In this document: one piece after another, positions 40,911-51,572 of the stretch
Numbering within the stretch: the stretch's first letter is position 1
Layout: every line of letters begins with the position of its first letter
Assembly: GCA_001600695.1 (NCBI GenBank)
Contig: BCKQ01000006.1
Location: 1,050,483 to 1,114,482 of the forward strand
DNA from: Ascoidea asiatica
Lineage: Eukaryota > Ascomycota > Saccharomycetes > Ascoideales > Ascoideaceae
DNA: 64,000 bases
Direction of reading: 5' to 3'
Notes under the pieces: generated by a model
What the model saw: only the letters and a program-made list of their open reading frames with translations
Database searches by the model: none
What the model was told of the DNA's origin: nothing
Made by a program: the position numbers and the translations under genes

Positions 40911-42845
40911 ATGTCTCCTTTAAATAATTTCCCTTTAAATAATTTCCCTTTAAATAATTTCCCTTTAAATAATTTCCCTTTAAATAATTTCCCTTTAAAT
41001 AATTCCGCTTTAGTTCCTTCTAATTCCAATTCTACTTCTGCTTCTGCTCCTGTTTCTACTTCAAGATTTAATACAATAAACGATCTAGATCCTATTACTT
41101 TATTTCAAAGTACTTTATCTGGTGGTATAAGATCTTCAAATAGTATCACCAATAATATCACCAATAATAGCAATAATAAGAAGAAAAGTAAGAATATCAA
41201 TGAGAAATTATCTGAAGTTTCTGAAGTTATTAAAGTTGATAAATCCAATAAACATGTTTCATATTTACTTTCAATTTTCAAAAAATATTTAAAGTTTATT
41301 GGTCCAGGTTTAATGGTATCTGTTGCTTATATGGACCCTGGTAATTATTCAACTGATGTCCAAGCTGGTGCAAAAAATAAATACTCTTTATTATTTATAA
41401 TATTGTTATCCAATCTAATTGCTATTTTTTTACAATCTTTATGTATAAAATTAGGCTCTTCAACTGGCTTAGATCTTGCAAGAATTTGCAAAAAATATTT
41501 GCCAAATTATTTAAATATTATTTTGTATTTCTTTGCAGAATGTGCAATAATTGCAACTGATATTGCTGAAGTTATTGGTACTGCAATAGCTTTAAATATT
41601 TTATTAAAAATTCCTTTATCCGCTGGTGTAATAATAACTTGCATTGATGTACTTTTTGTTCTATTAGCTTATAAACCTGGTTCCTCATTAAATTTTGTTA
41701 GATTATTTGAATATTTTGTTGCTTTATTAGTTCTTGCCGTTGTTATTTGTTTTTCAATTGAACTAGCTTTTATTTCAAATGTAAATTTAAAAGAGTTATT
41801 TAAAGGTTATTTGCCTTCAAATCAAATTTTTAAAAATAATGGTATTTATACCTCTGTTTCAATCTTAGGTGCAACTGTTATGCCTCATTCTTTATTCTTA
41901 GGTTCTGCTTTAGTTCAACCAAGATTGAGAGAATATGATTTAGATAATGGTTATATTAAATTAAATTCTTCTAATTCATTAAATTCAAATCCGGATTCAA
42001 ACCTTAGCTCAAATAATAACAATAATAATAATGATGATGAGGATGATTATTATAATTATAAACCTTCTGCAAATGCAATTAAATATGCTTATAAGTATTC
42101 TGTAATTGAATTAACTATAACTTTATTCACTTTTGCTTTATTCGTTAATTCTGCAATATTAATTGTATCCGGTTCAACCTTATATGGTAATTCTGATGCT
42201 GTTGATGCTGATTTATATTCAATTCATGATTTATTATCAACTTCTTTAGCTCCAATAGCTGGTACTATTTTTATGCTAGCTTTATTATTTAGTGGCCAAA
42301 GTGCTGGAATAGTTTGTACAATTGCTGGACAAATTGTTTCTGAGGGTTTTTTAAATTGGACTTTAAAACCTTGGCTTAGAAGAATAATTACAAGAGGAAT
42401 TGCAATTATACCTTGTTTAATAATTACTTTGTCAATTGGAAAAGATGGTTTAAGTTTAGCCCTAAATGCATCTCAAGTTGTTTTATCTATATTATTACCT
42501 TTTTTAACCGCTCCTTTGATATATTTTACTTCATTAAAAAAATATATGAATGTTGAAATTAATTCAAACTCAGATGAATTTGACAATATCATAAATAATT
42601 CTACTACTATTATTACTGATATTACTAATGATACTGATGCCAATAACAATAACAATGATAATAATATCAATGATCAACTCACAGAAGAAAATAATTCCGA
42701 ATCTAAGGAATTAGAAACCAAAAGTTATTTAGATATGTCAAATAATTTATTCACAACCATTCTTGCTATTGCAATTTGGATTTTTATAACTATTCTAAAT
42801 GTTTATGTTATTGTTAATATGGCCATGAATGGTATTGATGATTAG
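40911..42845 (+). CDS. NRAMP-family divalent metal transporter (Smf-like)
   Basis: 644 residues. Proton-coupled Mn/Fe importer of the Smf1/2/3 family. The N-terminal 115 residues are cytosolic and low complexity, starting with PLNNF repeats. Then comes the NRAMP core: GPGLMVSVAYMDPGNYSTDV with metal ligands Asp142 and Asn145, TM segments including CAIIATDIAEVIGTAIALNI, and TM6 with GATVMPHSLFLGSALVQ, whose Met324 is the third metal ligand. Last segments LASTSLAPIAGTIF-like and GQSAGIVCTIAGQ complete about 11 membrane spans. A loop of about 45 residues rich in Asn/Asp follows TM6, and another before the last TM. Whether it is a plasma-membrane, vesicular or vacuolar paralogue cannot be told. 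Confidence 0.9.
   Translation: MSPLNNFPLNNFPLNNFPLNNFPLNNFPLNNSALVPSNSNSTSASAPVSTSRFNTINDLDPITLFQSTLSGGIRSSNSITNNITNNSNNKKKSKNINEKLSEVSEVIKVDKSNKHVSYLLSIFKKYLKFIGPGLMVSVAYMDPGNYSTDVQAGAKNKYSLLFIILLSNLIAIFLQSLCIKLGSSTGLDLARICKKYLPNYLNIILYFFAECAIIATDIAEVIGTAIALNILLKIPLSAGVIITCIDVLFVLLAYKPGSSLNFVRLFEYFVALLVLAVVICFSIELAFISNVNLKELFKGYLPSNQIFKNNGIYTSVSILGATVMPHSLFLGSALVQPRLREYDLDNGYIKLNSSNSLNSNPDSNLSSNNNNNNNDDEDDYYNYKPSANAIKYAYKYSVIELTITLFTFALFVNSAILIVSGSTLYGNSDAVDADLYSIHDLLSTSLAPIAGTIFMLALLFSGQSAGIVCTIAGQIVSEGFLNWTLKPWLRRIITRGIAIIPCLIITLSIGKDGLSLALNASQVVLSILLPFLTAPLIYFTSLKKYMNVEINSNSDEFDNIINNSTTIITDITNDTDANNNNNDNNINDQLTEENNSESKELETKSYLDMSNNLFTTILAIAIWIFITILNVYVIVNMAMNGIDD
40917..41006 (+). repeat. 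15-bp coding minisatellite (PLNNF x5 plus PLNNS)
   Basis: Six 15-bp units CCTTTAAATAATTTC in frame straight after Met-Ser of the transporter; the last unit ends TCC instead of TTC. The near-perfect units imply recent expansion. Confidence 0.95.
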
Positions 42846-43239
42846 ATGTTTTGTTATATTCATAAACTATATCTTTTTGTACTTCTTTATTTGTATTGGT
42901 GCTTTTTTTTTTCTTTTTTTTCTCATATTTTTCTACTTTATTTTTAGTTTTGTATTTTTAAGAAACATTTATTTTTATTAAAAGTTGAAAAAAACCAGTA
43001 GATCGATCCACAAAAAAATCTAAAAAAGTTTAAAAAAAAACTATACAACAGGGGAAAGTAAATAAATAAATTAAATGAGTTATCATAAGGAAAACAATTA
43101 CAAGCTAAAAAAAACTTTGAATTGAATCAAATGAATTAAAAAAATAAAAATTAATTTTTGAAAAAATAAACATAATATAACAAATAAGCAAAAAAAGAAA
43201 GCATTTTAAAAGAAGAATGGCTTAACCAAAAATAATCAA
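42846..43239. other. Convergent intergenic region
   Basis: 394 bp of A/T-rich 3' flank between the transporter (+) and PQ-loop gene (-). Nothing else seen. Confidence 0.6.
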
Positions 43240-45066
43240 TTAAGAATTAAATAAAAGAGAAGTTTTACTTTTGAATTGAACAGGATTAGATGTTGTGAGT
43301 AATTTAGAATCTTTACTTATATTATTGTTGGCTTCTGAATGTTTTATATTAGTGATATTATTCAGATTAATATTTGAAGAAGTATTAGAATTATCATTTG
43401 AAGAAGAACAATAAAATAAATCGGGAAGATTTGGTAATTTATCATTCTGTTGATTATCATTTAAATTTAAAACTTGATTCAGATCTTCAATTCTTTTCAG
43501 AGACAGAGTTTTATTAGCATTTGAATTATTAAAACTATGAGGAGGTAATGGTGGTAGAGAAGTTCCTGGACTTATACCACTTCCTGGAAAAAATTGAAAT
43601 TCGGGTGACACGCCATTTGCATCACCATTAATTTGAAAAGTTGACATTGGATTAGTATAGTTAAAATCTTTAAAAATTGAATCTTTACCTGAAACAATAT
43701 TATCAGAATTATTAATAGTATTATCAACACCTCCATAGGCTAATAAAAAGTCTTGAGGAGCTAATGGAGTTAGTTCATTTGATTGTATTTTATTAGAAGT
43801 AATTTGTTGATTTAATTGTAAATTATATTTCGGCTGTTGAAATTTGATATAATTATTGTTACTGTTATTGTTTAGATTATTGGTTATATTATAATCAAAA
43901 AAGGGATTTCTGAAACGAATATCATCAGCTTTTGAAGTATTTTTATTATTTATATTGTTAATAGGTTTATTTAAAAATAAATTTTTTCTTAAAGAAGAAT
44001 ATGCATTTGAATTATTTGAATTTAATATCATTTGACTATTTGGATCATTTGCATAAGGATAATTATCAATAAATTGATTCAAAGAAGTATTATAATCTTG
44101 AGAATAATTCAATTGATTATAAATAATTAATAATAATATTAAAAGATCTAGAATTGATAAAATTAAATGATAATAATCATCTGAATCAAATTTTCTAAAA
44201 TTTATAATTAGTAGGTTTTTTCTGTCAAATTTTAAATGATTATCATTATTAAATATAAGAGACAAATTTGATATAATATTTAATAAGAAAAATAATTTTG
44301 AAATTGAGATAACTTTATGAGATAATAAAATTGAAGATATTAAAAAAATTCTTGAAATAAAATAAAAAAAAATTGAAAGACAAGTTAATATAAATATAGA
44401 TTTATAAAGTTTATAAAATAATTGTTGATTTTGATCATTATTTGGAGATTTTTTTTTTTTTTTTTTTTTTTTAAACATATTAAAAGATATATCTAAACTT
44501 GAATCTAAATGTAAATTTAATGAATGTATATCTATATCAATATCTATAGGTGAAGCATGAGCGGTTGGTAATTTTGAAGATATAAATAATATTGAAGATT
44601 TGATTAAAGAATTATTTGAATCATTTGAACTTATAGTATTTGTAGTATTTGTAGTTATATTTGTATTACGCCTAATATTATTTGATCTTTTATAATTTTT
44701 ATAATAAAACTTTTGAAATATTAATATTAAATCTAGAAATAAATACCAAAAATATATTAATAAATGGCAATTTATATTGTTATCATCCTCATTTTTATGT
44801 TGGTTATTATTTTGATTAGAAATAAATTGAATATCTATTGAAGATAATTTTATAGTAAATATAAATATTAATAAAGAAGAAATATCGTATAAAAACCAAG
44901 AATATAAGAATGGAAAAGATAGAGAAAAATTTGAATTTTTATAAGTATAATTTTTATAAATCTGAGGTAATTTTGCAAATAATGGAATAATAATAGAAAT
45001 TTTTGAAGAAGATAATAGTGATTTCATAAATTTTATTATTTTAAAGAATAAAAATATTGGAGCCAT
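43240..45066 (-). CDS. PQ-loop repeat membrane protein with a degenerate second motif
   Basis: 608 residues, start MAPIFLFFKIIKFMKSLL. The first PQ-loop repeat is clear: IIIPLFAKLPQIYKNYTYKN followed by SLSFPFLYSWFLYDISSLLI. The next segment (LIYFWYLFLDLILIFQKFYY) corresponds to the middle helix before the second repeat in Ypq-type proteins. The second repeat is still recognisable (FYFISRIFLISSILLSHKVI, then LFFLLNIISNLSLIF), but its Pro-Gln is replaced by Phe-Leu. After the last helix (LDLLILLLIIYNQ) comes about 280 residues of Asn/Ser-rich cytosolic tail. Ypq proteins are vacuolar basic amino acid transporters; whether this one transports anything is unknown. A run of A24 on the coding strand (44472-44449) encodes poly-Lys between the two repeats. 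Confidence 0.6.
   Translation of the reverse strand: MAPIFLFFKIIKFMKSLLSSSKISIIIPLFAKLPQIYKNYTYKNSNFSLSFPFLYSWFLYDISSLLIFIFTIKLSSIDIQFISNQNNNQHKNEDDNNINCHLLIYFWYLFLDLILIFQKFYYKNYKRSNNIRRNTNITTNTTNTISSNDSNNSLIKSSILFISSKLPTAHASPIDIDIDIHSLNLHLDSSLDISFNMFKKKKKKKKSPNNDQNQQLFYKLYKSIFILTCLSIFFYFISRIFLISSILLSHKVISISKLFFLLNIISNLSLIFNNDNHLKFDRKNLLIINFRKFDSDDYYHLILSILDLLILLLIIYNQLNYSQDYNTSLNQFIDNYPYANDPNSQMILNSNNSNAYSSLRKNLFLNKPINNINNKNTSKADDIRFRNPFFDYNITNNLNNNSNNNYIKFQQPKYNLQLNQQITSNKIQSNELTPLAPQDFLLAYGGVDNTINNSDNIVSGKDSIFKDFNYTNPMSTFQINGDANGVSPEFQFFPGSGISPGTSLPPLPPHSFNNSNANKTLSLKRIEDLNQVLNLNDNQQNDKLPNLPDLFYCSSSNDNSNTSSNINLNNITNIKHSEANNNISKDSKLLTTSNPVQFKSKTSLLFNS
44449..44472 (-). repeat. A24 homopolymer in the PQ-loop coding sequence
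   Basis: Twenty-four uninterrupted A on the coding strand give about eight Lys. A length change not divisible by three would separate the two halves of the membrane domain. Confidence 0.9.
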
Positions 45067-45630
45067 TATTTGTATAGAATAATGTTTAATATTATAATAT
45101 ATATTTATATATATATATTTGAGTAATATTATTTAATATAATAAAATATTGTAGGATATCATAATATATTTATATAAAATAATATATATCCAGATTTATT
45201 TGATAATGAAAATGAAAATGCTAAAAAAAGACAATGATAAGATTTTTTTTTTTTATTTTGACTGATAAGTTTAATTTTAATTTAAGAAAAAGATAAGAAA
45301 ATTTGAAGTTGATTATAAAATAAAGAAATTTGTTTGTCTAGGATTTATAAGACTAATTAGATTAATTAGATTAGTTAGATTGATTATTGAATACAGTCTG
45401 TAATGGGTTTTATAAAATACTCGAGTAAATATATTTTTGGTAGTTATTGTGAAATGGTAGAATGAATGAGGTTATGAATTAAGGATTGGATTGAAGAATC
45501 GACTTATATTACAAATTTATTAGATATTGCAGTTATGGATTATAATATATTTGATATAAATTATTATATTTGAGATTATATTCTAGGATATTTATAGTTA
45601 GTTATTACTCGTTGAATATAAAGTATAAAT

Positions 45631-45670
45631 AAAGATAAATAAAGATAAATAAAGATAAATAAAGATAAAG
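45631..45670 (+). repeat. 10-bp tandem repeat AAAGATAAAT
   Basis: Four near-perfect units, with degenerate copies on both sides. Confidence 0.85.
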
Positions 45671-46641
45671 AAAGATAAAATATTTCACGAGTGAATGAAA
45701 TTATATTATTTGAGCATGCGAAACAAAGATCTCGAAATGGTCAGGAAATGGGAATGCCCTTACATCTGAGGCTACAGCTACAACTAACTTTACTGCGCTC
45801 TTCAGCTTATCTAATCTTCCTGGGCTCGATTTCTCTCCTTTGTTCTCGTTTTTTTCTCGTTTTTTCTCGTTTTTTCTCTGGTTTTTCTCTGGTTTTCCAG
45901 CAGATCTTCAAAATACTCGAACAAAAGCTGCAAATGTTTCAAAAGCTCTAGAAGTTGCCAAACTTGATGAGGAAATGAAATAAAATACAAGAGAGCTAGT
46001 TATTCTCTTATTACAGCACTGACAGTAACAGTCACTGATCATTTCTGTTACTGTTCTGCTGCTTGGTTGATTTGGAAGTGAAATAATCAACAAATGCCAT
46101 TTGGCACGTGATTTCGGAGCCTTAAGGTCGGCATGCTGGCTCATAACCGGAATAGTCGGATGTTACGGAATTGGAAACTGTTCAGACGCCAGAATATATA
46201 AATCAGAGTGGCCTAATTTAGAGTGCGTTGTAATAACGATAGCTGCCTTATCTTACACATCTTCTGCGATTTTCCAATTTTATGTATTTTTTCTTTTTTC
46301 AGTAATTATTGATAAGAATGACTTCCGGGGACAGCTCTATTGTACAGTACCATGGTGCTACCGGTACCGCTCTGGGCTCTATCAAACCTCATACTCTATC
46401 TCAGCGTGGGTTAAGAATAACGTAGATGAAACAATAAAAGAAAGCCAAAAATTAAAAATTAAAAATTAAAATATAAAAATTAAAATATAAAATGTAAAAT
46501 GTAAGATAAAAAATAAAGAATAAAGAATAAAGAATAATCTCCACTAACTTATAAAACAGGAAAGCTCACAGTTCATGATTGCAATCCTACCAATTGGTAG
46601 CTACATCTTTGACAATAATAACTAATCTTGATAACTAAAAC

Positions 46642-46686
46642 AACTGAAACAACTGAAATAACTGAAATAACTGAAATAACTGAAAT
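46642..46686 (+). repeat. 9-bp tandem repeat AACTGAAAT
   Basis: Five units, the first ending in C (AACTGAAAC). Confidence 0.85.
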
Positions 46687-46954
46687 AACTATACTATAAT
46701 AAAATAACTCCAAAAAAATTGATAAAAGAAGAAAAAGATTAACCATTAGTTTTAGAAAATATTAAAGTCTCAAAACACTAGGATTTAAAGATATAAGCTT
46801 AAATAAACATGTTGAGGATGAAAAAAACAAAAAAAATGTGCTTTGAAAATATGTCAAAAAAAAAATGATTATAGTACTTTTCGAAATATAGGAAAGAAAA
46901 ACAGATCAAAGCTTGAAAAATAAAAAGAGTGAATTATTGAATATATTTAAATTT

Positions 46955-47430
46955 TTAATTTAAAATATTACTTAATGATAAAGGCAATGGTATTCCATTT
47001 AAGTCAACTTCTTTTGTTTCTTTAATACAATTAATATTTTCACAATTTAAAGTTAACGAATCAATAAAATTAATTCTTTTTTTAATTTCTTCTTCAGTTT
47101 TATTCGGTAATAAAATATTAATTTCAAAAAAGTTCAAATTTTTAGATTTTCTTGTTCTAATTAATCTATCTTCATCTGCTGTCCATATATTACAATATAT
47201 ATTACAATTTTCATAATCATAATCACAGTTACCATTATAATCACTAATACATTTGAAATTATATTTAGAGTTATAATTTGAGTTGTTGAAGTTATTACTT
47301 TTATTAAAACATGGAGAAAAAGAAGATGAAGATGAAGATATAGATGACACTGAAGATATTGTAGAAAAAGAATTGAAAGGTGATGTTAAATTAGAGTTGC
47401 AATTGTAATTAGAATTAAATGACAGAGATA

Positions 47431-47461
<31 letters not shown>

Positions 47462-48223
47462 ACTTGTTCTATTATTATCTTGTATGGGTATATATGATCT
47501 AGTTGGAGATGATAAATCATTATTAAGTTTATTTGATGAAAAATTTTGATTCTTTTTTGGAGATGAAAGAAAAATAAAATTATTAAAAGAAGATACTTTT
47601 TCTGATTCACCATTATCGATTTTTGATAATTGATTCAATCTACTTATGTTATTATTCAACATACTAGAAGAATTACAATTACTGTTTGTTTTATCTTCAT
47701 TAGATATATTAAAGTGCGTAGAAGTACCAATAGTTGAAGCTAAAATTGAAACAGGAGTACCAGAAGAAGATGAACATGCCAAAGATTTGGTTAAAATTGA
47801 TACAGGGGAATTTAAAGAACTTAAAGAATTAAGAGAGTTCAAAGAAGTAAAAGAACTAAGTGGAGCCATTGAAGAACTTGATGCATTTTTCAAAGATCCA
47901 GATTTCAATCTTCTCCAACGAAATTGACAAGCATTTGGTGTTCTATTTTCAAAATGGGTAGAAATTTGTTTCCATCCTAGCTTTTTCACTTCTTTTAAAA
48001 ACCTTAGCTTTATATCATCTATTGGATCCCAGGAGCTTGGACTTCTATTTATTTTTTTTGATTTCAAAATAGTTTTATTATCTGTTGTTTTATTAACAAA
48101 ATTATTATCAATATTACCAACATCTTTTCTGATAATATTTTTTTTATGTTGACTTAACGATTTTGATTCGTTTTTGATTATATTCAAATCTTTTGATATT
48201 ACTTTATCAACTGATAAACCCAT
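46955..48223 (-). CDS. DOT6/TOD6-type Myb (SANT) transcription factor
   Basis: 422 residues. The N-terminal Myb-like domain (about residues 60-112) reads SSWDPIDDIKLRFLKEVKKL, then GWKQISTHFENRTPNACQFR and WRRLKSG. This is the signature of Dot6/Tod6, repressors that bind the PAC element of ribosome-biogenesis genes and recruit Rpd3L under TORC1/PKA control. The middle is Ser/Asn-rich. A second, weaker SANT-like helix set lies near the C-terminus (IWTADEDRLIRTRKSKNLNF, then LLPNKTEEEIKKRINFID). Which of the two S. cerevisiae paralogues is closer cannot be told, so no symbol is given. The ATG at 48223 is the first in frame. Confidence 0.75.
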
Positions 48224-49284
48224 TTTTTTTAAATTAATAATTCTATGTTTCCAAATAAAAGATTAATTTTCTGTCTATCTTTCTGCTTTAGTTTTTCCTT
48301 TATAGATTTATTTTCAGTATTATTAAGAAAGTAAATAGATTTATTCATAAGATTAATGTTGTTAAATAAAAAATTTATATGATATAATAAAACCAAGCTT
48401 AGTATAATACAATATAATATAATATAATATGATATAATATAATATGATATAATATAATATGATATAATATAATATAATCTAATATAGGATTGACTTATAA
48501 TATAGGAATTTATTAGTTAATAAACGTATAGATATCAAAATAATACAAAATATTTAGATACTCTAAAAAATATATAAAAAAAAAAAAAAAAAAAATTAAG
48601 AGGAATCATTATAATATATAAGCAAATGTTATAAAAAGACAAGGATGAGCTGAGCTGGGGTGAGAAGAGAAAATATGAGAAGGAGCAGAGATGAAGTTTG
48701 AAAGTTTAGATAGTATGAAATTGATTTCAGATCTAATAGTTAATAGGCCTTGAATTTTTTAGCAGAACTTCGAAGTTCAATAAAATTTATTGAATTTAAT
48801 GTGGAAATAATAAGAAAAAACATCTTTATTTTTATTCTCAACTTACACTTTCATTTTCCCAGGCATAAATCTTTAAAGGGGAGAGAAATTTGAAAATCAG
48901 ATCAAACTACAAAGAGATTTCGAACTTACTCTGCTTGAGCAAATATTCATTTAAATGTCCCAAAAGCGAAGGGAAGTCACTATTTGCGTATTTATCGCGT
49001 GTCGCCTGCTTCTTTCCTGTCTTCTTCTAGCCTTCTTATTGCTTTTTTGCTGCCTTTCCACTGCGGTACCTCAGCCTGATCAGAAAGTTATACAGGAGTG
49101 GGTGTGCGGGAAAATTGCTAATGGCAAACCTCTTCCTCGCATTTTTCTTCTTCAACGCTGCGCTATTGATTGTTTGTGTTTTTGAAAAAAATACGCCTTG
49201 AACCTGATCCTATGTGGAATAGGATTTAATACCTATTCCCATTACTGGTGTAGTTACAGCAAAACAATCACATAATTCTTTGAA
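48224..49284. other. Intergenic: upstream of the Myb factor to the retroelement
   Basis: 1.06 kb. It includes an AT satellite (48402-48484), an A21 run near 48574-48594, and a less AT-rich section 48640-49190. The 76-codon frame 48955-49185 (+) starts at an ATG and encodes a very hydrophobic N-terminus, but nothing supports it as a gene. Confidence 0.55.
48431..48475 (+). repeat. 15-bp AT satellite GATATAATATAATAT, three copies
   Basis: Exact 15-bp units starting at G48431, G48446 and G48461 within a longer (TATAA)-like tract. Confidence 0.9.
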
Positions 49285-49289
49285 AGATC
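49285..49289 (+). other. Target-site duplication, left copy (AGATC)
   Basis: AGATC directly precedes the 5' LTR. The same five bases directly follow the 3' LTR at 56409-56413. Confidence 0.85.
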
Positions 49290-50184
49290 TGGTGAATATT
49301 GCATCTTTTTCAACTATTAATTTACAATCATAAATTCTTTTGATTTATGTTTTGTTTTATTTTTGTTTTAATATTTGGTTATGTCACATGTTTTAGTTAC
49401 AACCAATGTATATGTTTTAAAAAAGTTCTAAATATATGGTTTTGAATTTAATTTCAACTATTATTTTGGATGATAATAAATTTACGTTACCTTAACGTTC
49501 AAAAGGCAAGGTAAATATTGTATGGTGAAACTATGATTATTAACTAAAGTTGGTAGTGTTTTAGATAAACTGCCTTTTTGTGAGAAAGGCAAGTTTATCA
49601 TATGGCTGCGAAGTGAAATTGGTTTATTTGTTTAGCTGAATTATTTAAAATGTATATTATCTATATTTAATTGGTTATCTTTCAATGTTGCGTTTATTAA
49701 CTGATTTTACTGGTCAGTGATTCTTTTGTTGGAGTGAACTTTTGTTTTTATTACAGTAAAGTTCAATTGTGTTTTGAGGTTGTTTGTTTTGGTGATTTTG
49801 TTTAATCAAAATCAATTTTCTCCTATTTTGTTTTAATGTTTTGTAATTAATTTGTATGTGTTTTAGTTTTAAAAATTAATTTTTTTTTTATTTAACAAAT
49901 TAGTTTTGTTTTCAAATTGTTATAAATAAGTCGAATATTTTTTGTTTATTTTTTTTTATTTATTTAAATTTTGTTTTAAATTATCTTAGTTTATTATATA
50001 TAATTGTTTATTATATTATCTACATTTGTTAATATTATTTTATTATTATTACTTTTAATTATTTTATTTGATTAATAAATTAAAGCTTTATTTAAGATCA
50101 CGTTTTACATATAAATTGTTTTGAAATGTCTGTTCTAAGTCTTGAAAAAGAACATAGCTTTTTGTCTGTCTCGAACTCTCTTCT
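49290..50184 (+). repeat. 5' LTR
   Basis: Starts TGGTGAATATTGC and aligns colinearly with 55513-56408. It contains a TATATAA motif near 49995-50002 and the gag start ATG at 50126. It ends CTTCT where the 3' LTR ends CTTCA, so the terminal CA appears mutated. Confidence 0.9.
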
Positions 50185-50596
50185 TGGTAGCGCTGCAAAT
50201 AATATAACTGATCAAGTTTCTGGAATTGATAATACTTTTGGAAGCATCATGGATGATGATAATAATACAGATGATGGACTTAATGAACCCAACCATTTTA
50301 CTAGTCAAGTAAAATTGACTTCAGACTCAAATCATGGTGGTACTTTAAAACTTTATTATGCTTTCAATTATGCTAAAGTTATCGGTGTTTTAAAGTCTAT
50401 ATCCAAATGGAATTTATGGTATGCTGACTTCGGAAGAGTTATTGGTATGTTGGGAATCAAAACTGTATTACAAAAAAGTATTCCTTTCACAGAATTTGAT
50501 GATAATATTTCAGATATATTAAATCATATTCTTACTCTATGTGTTGGTGATAGTTTTAGCAGGATTTTTAGACCCTTTATCTCATGGTGTGCTTAA
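50126..50596 (+). pseudogene. Retrotransposon gag, N-terminal part
   Basis: 156 codons beginning in the 5' LTR at ATG 50126 and running across the primer site. The second half has the Trp-rich look of copia gag (SKWNLWYADFGRVIGMLGIK). It stops where the unrelated 0.95-kb segment begins. Confidence 0.7.
50185..50193 (+). other. Primer-binding site, initiator tRNA-Met
   Basis: TGGTAGCGC directly after the LTR is complementary to the 3' end of yeast initiator tRNA-Met (as in Ty1, TGGTAGCGCC); the tenth base is T instead of C. Confidence 0.85.
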
Positions 50597-51560
50597 TTTG
50601 AGAAACTTGGTTGCCAGGGTGTAATATTCTCAACGATCCTACTCACCCAATACGATAATCAATATCACCACGTGTCGACGAGTAATTAAATAGCAGCTCA
50701 AAATGCTTACAATCAAAAACCAAAGGTACAACCAACGAAGTGCAACAAAAAGGGGGGGGGGTGATCCAAAAAATTAGATTTATTATTTTAATTTTACTGT
50801 TTAATATATTGATTTAAAATCTTTTATTGTTTATTAAGTTTTAACTCTTAAAATTGCTTGATTGTTGCTAATTATTCAGATAAATTATAATGAGAAAAAA
50901 AGAAATATAAGAGTATTTATATAGAATTTCAAGGCATCAATATATACAAAAAAGTTGTTTAAAAAGTAGTAGAACAAGTAAAAACTAATTGTTGAAATTG
51001 TAAAATTGCAAAATGAAAAATTTAAAAATAATTGTTGAAACTGTAAGATTGTAAATACTAAAACTGACTAATAATTGTTAAAATTGTAAACTTGTAAATA
51101 GTAAAACTAAAAAATAATTGTTGAAATTGGAAGCTTTAGCCTTGGTGGTGAAACTGTAGAAGAAAAATGGTTGGATTTTGAGACTGAAAATGTGGAAGGC
51201 ACTACTAAATTATTTCACATGCAAATGATGGATATTTTTGTAAGAGATTCAATTGGCCATACTGATGCTAAAACATTGACCTATGAGATTAAAGTATTGA
51301 CAATTAGCAATAATGGTTGTTTTTATGAGAGACTTAATAGTTGGATTGTGAGACTCAAAACTTGACCAAGGAGGCGGAATTATTGATTTGTGGGAGATAG
51401 TATGTAAAAATTACATATAAATTTGAAACATGCTTTATTGGGAGGCGATCCATAAAGATGGTGTGGATTTGGTAAAAATTTGAAAAAATGTTAGAGGATA
51501 GGCTGGGACGGAATATATACGGAATTTGAAACCGTGAATGGATAAATGACAAATGGAAGT
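50597..51560 (+). other. Non-gag segment inserted in the retroelement
   Basis: Separates the two gag halves. It holds CACGTG (50672), a G10 run (50752-50761), 43-bp tandem repeats (50986-51128) and a 64-codon open frame (51171-51365) with no recognised similarity. Boundaries are approximate. I see no LTR or terminal inverted repeat, so its origin is unclear. Confidence 0.5.
50986..51128 (+). repeat. 43-bp tandem repeat, about 3.3 copies
   Basis: TAATTGTT begins at 50986, 51029, 51072 and 51115, an exact 43-bp period. Units diverge by substitutions only in the first three copies. Confidence 0.9.
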
Positions 51561-51572
51561 ATGTGATTTCAA

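Larger units (their letters stand above)
45067..46954. other. Long repeat-rich intergenic region
   Basis: 1.9 kb without a supported gene. It holds AAAGATAAAT 10-bp repeats (45628-45680), a pyrimidine tract with CTCGTTTTTT repeats (45845-45898), and CACGTG at 46106-46111. A less AT-rich block spans 45700-46420, and 9-bp AACTGAAAT repeats lie at 46642-46686. The two longer open frames (45691-45951 and 46101-46469, +) look accidental. Confidence 0.6.

Noticed and set aside
40917-41006. Regular repeats as a possible CRISPR array
   Set aside because: Units are contiguous without spacers, in frame in a eukaryotic gene.
45691-46469. Two plus-strand frames, 86 and 122 codons
   Set aside because: The second opens at a TTG; neither has conserved content, splice signals or a neighbour that supports it.
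48955-49185. 76-codon frame with signal-anchor-like start
   Set aside because: The length is expected by chance in this less AT-rich block, and the rest shows no domain. Transcript evidence would be needed.
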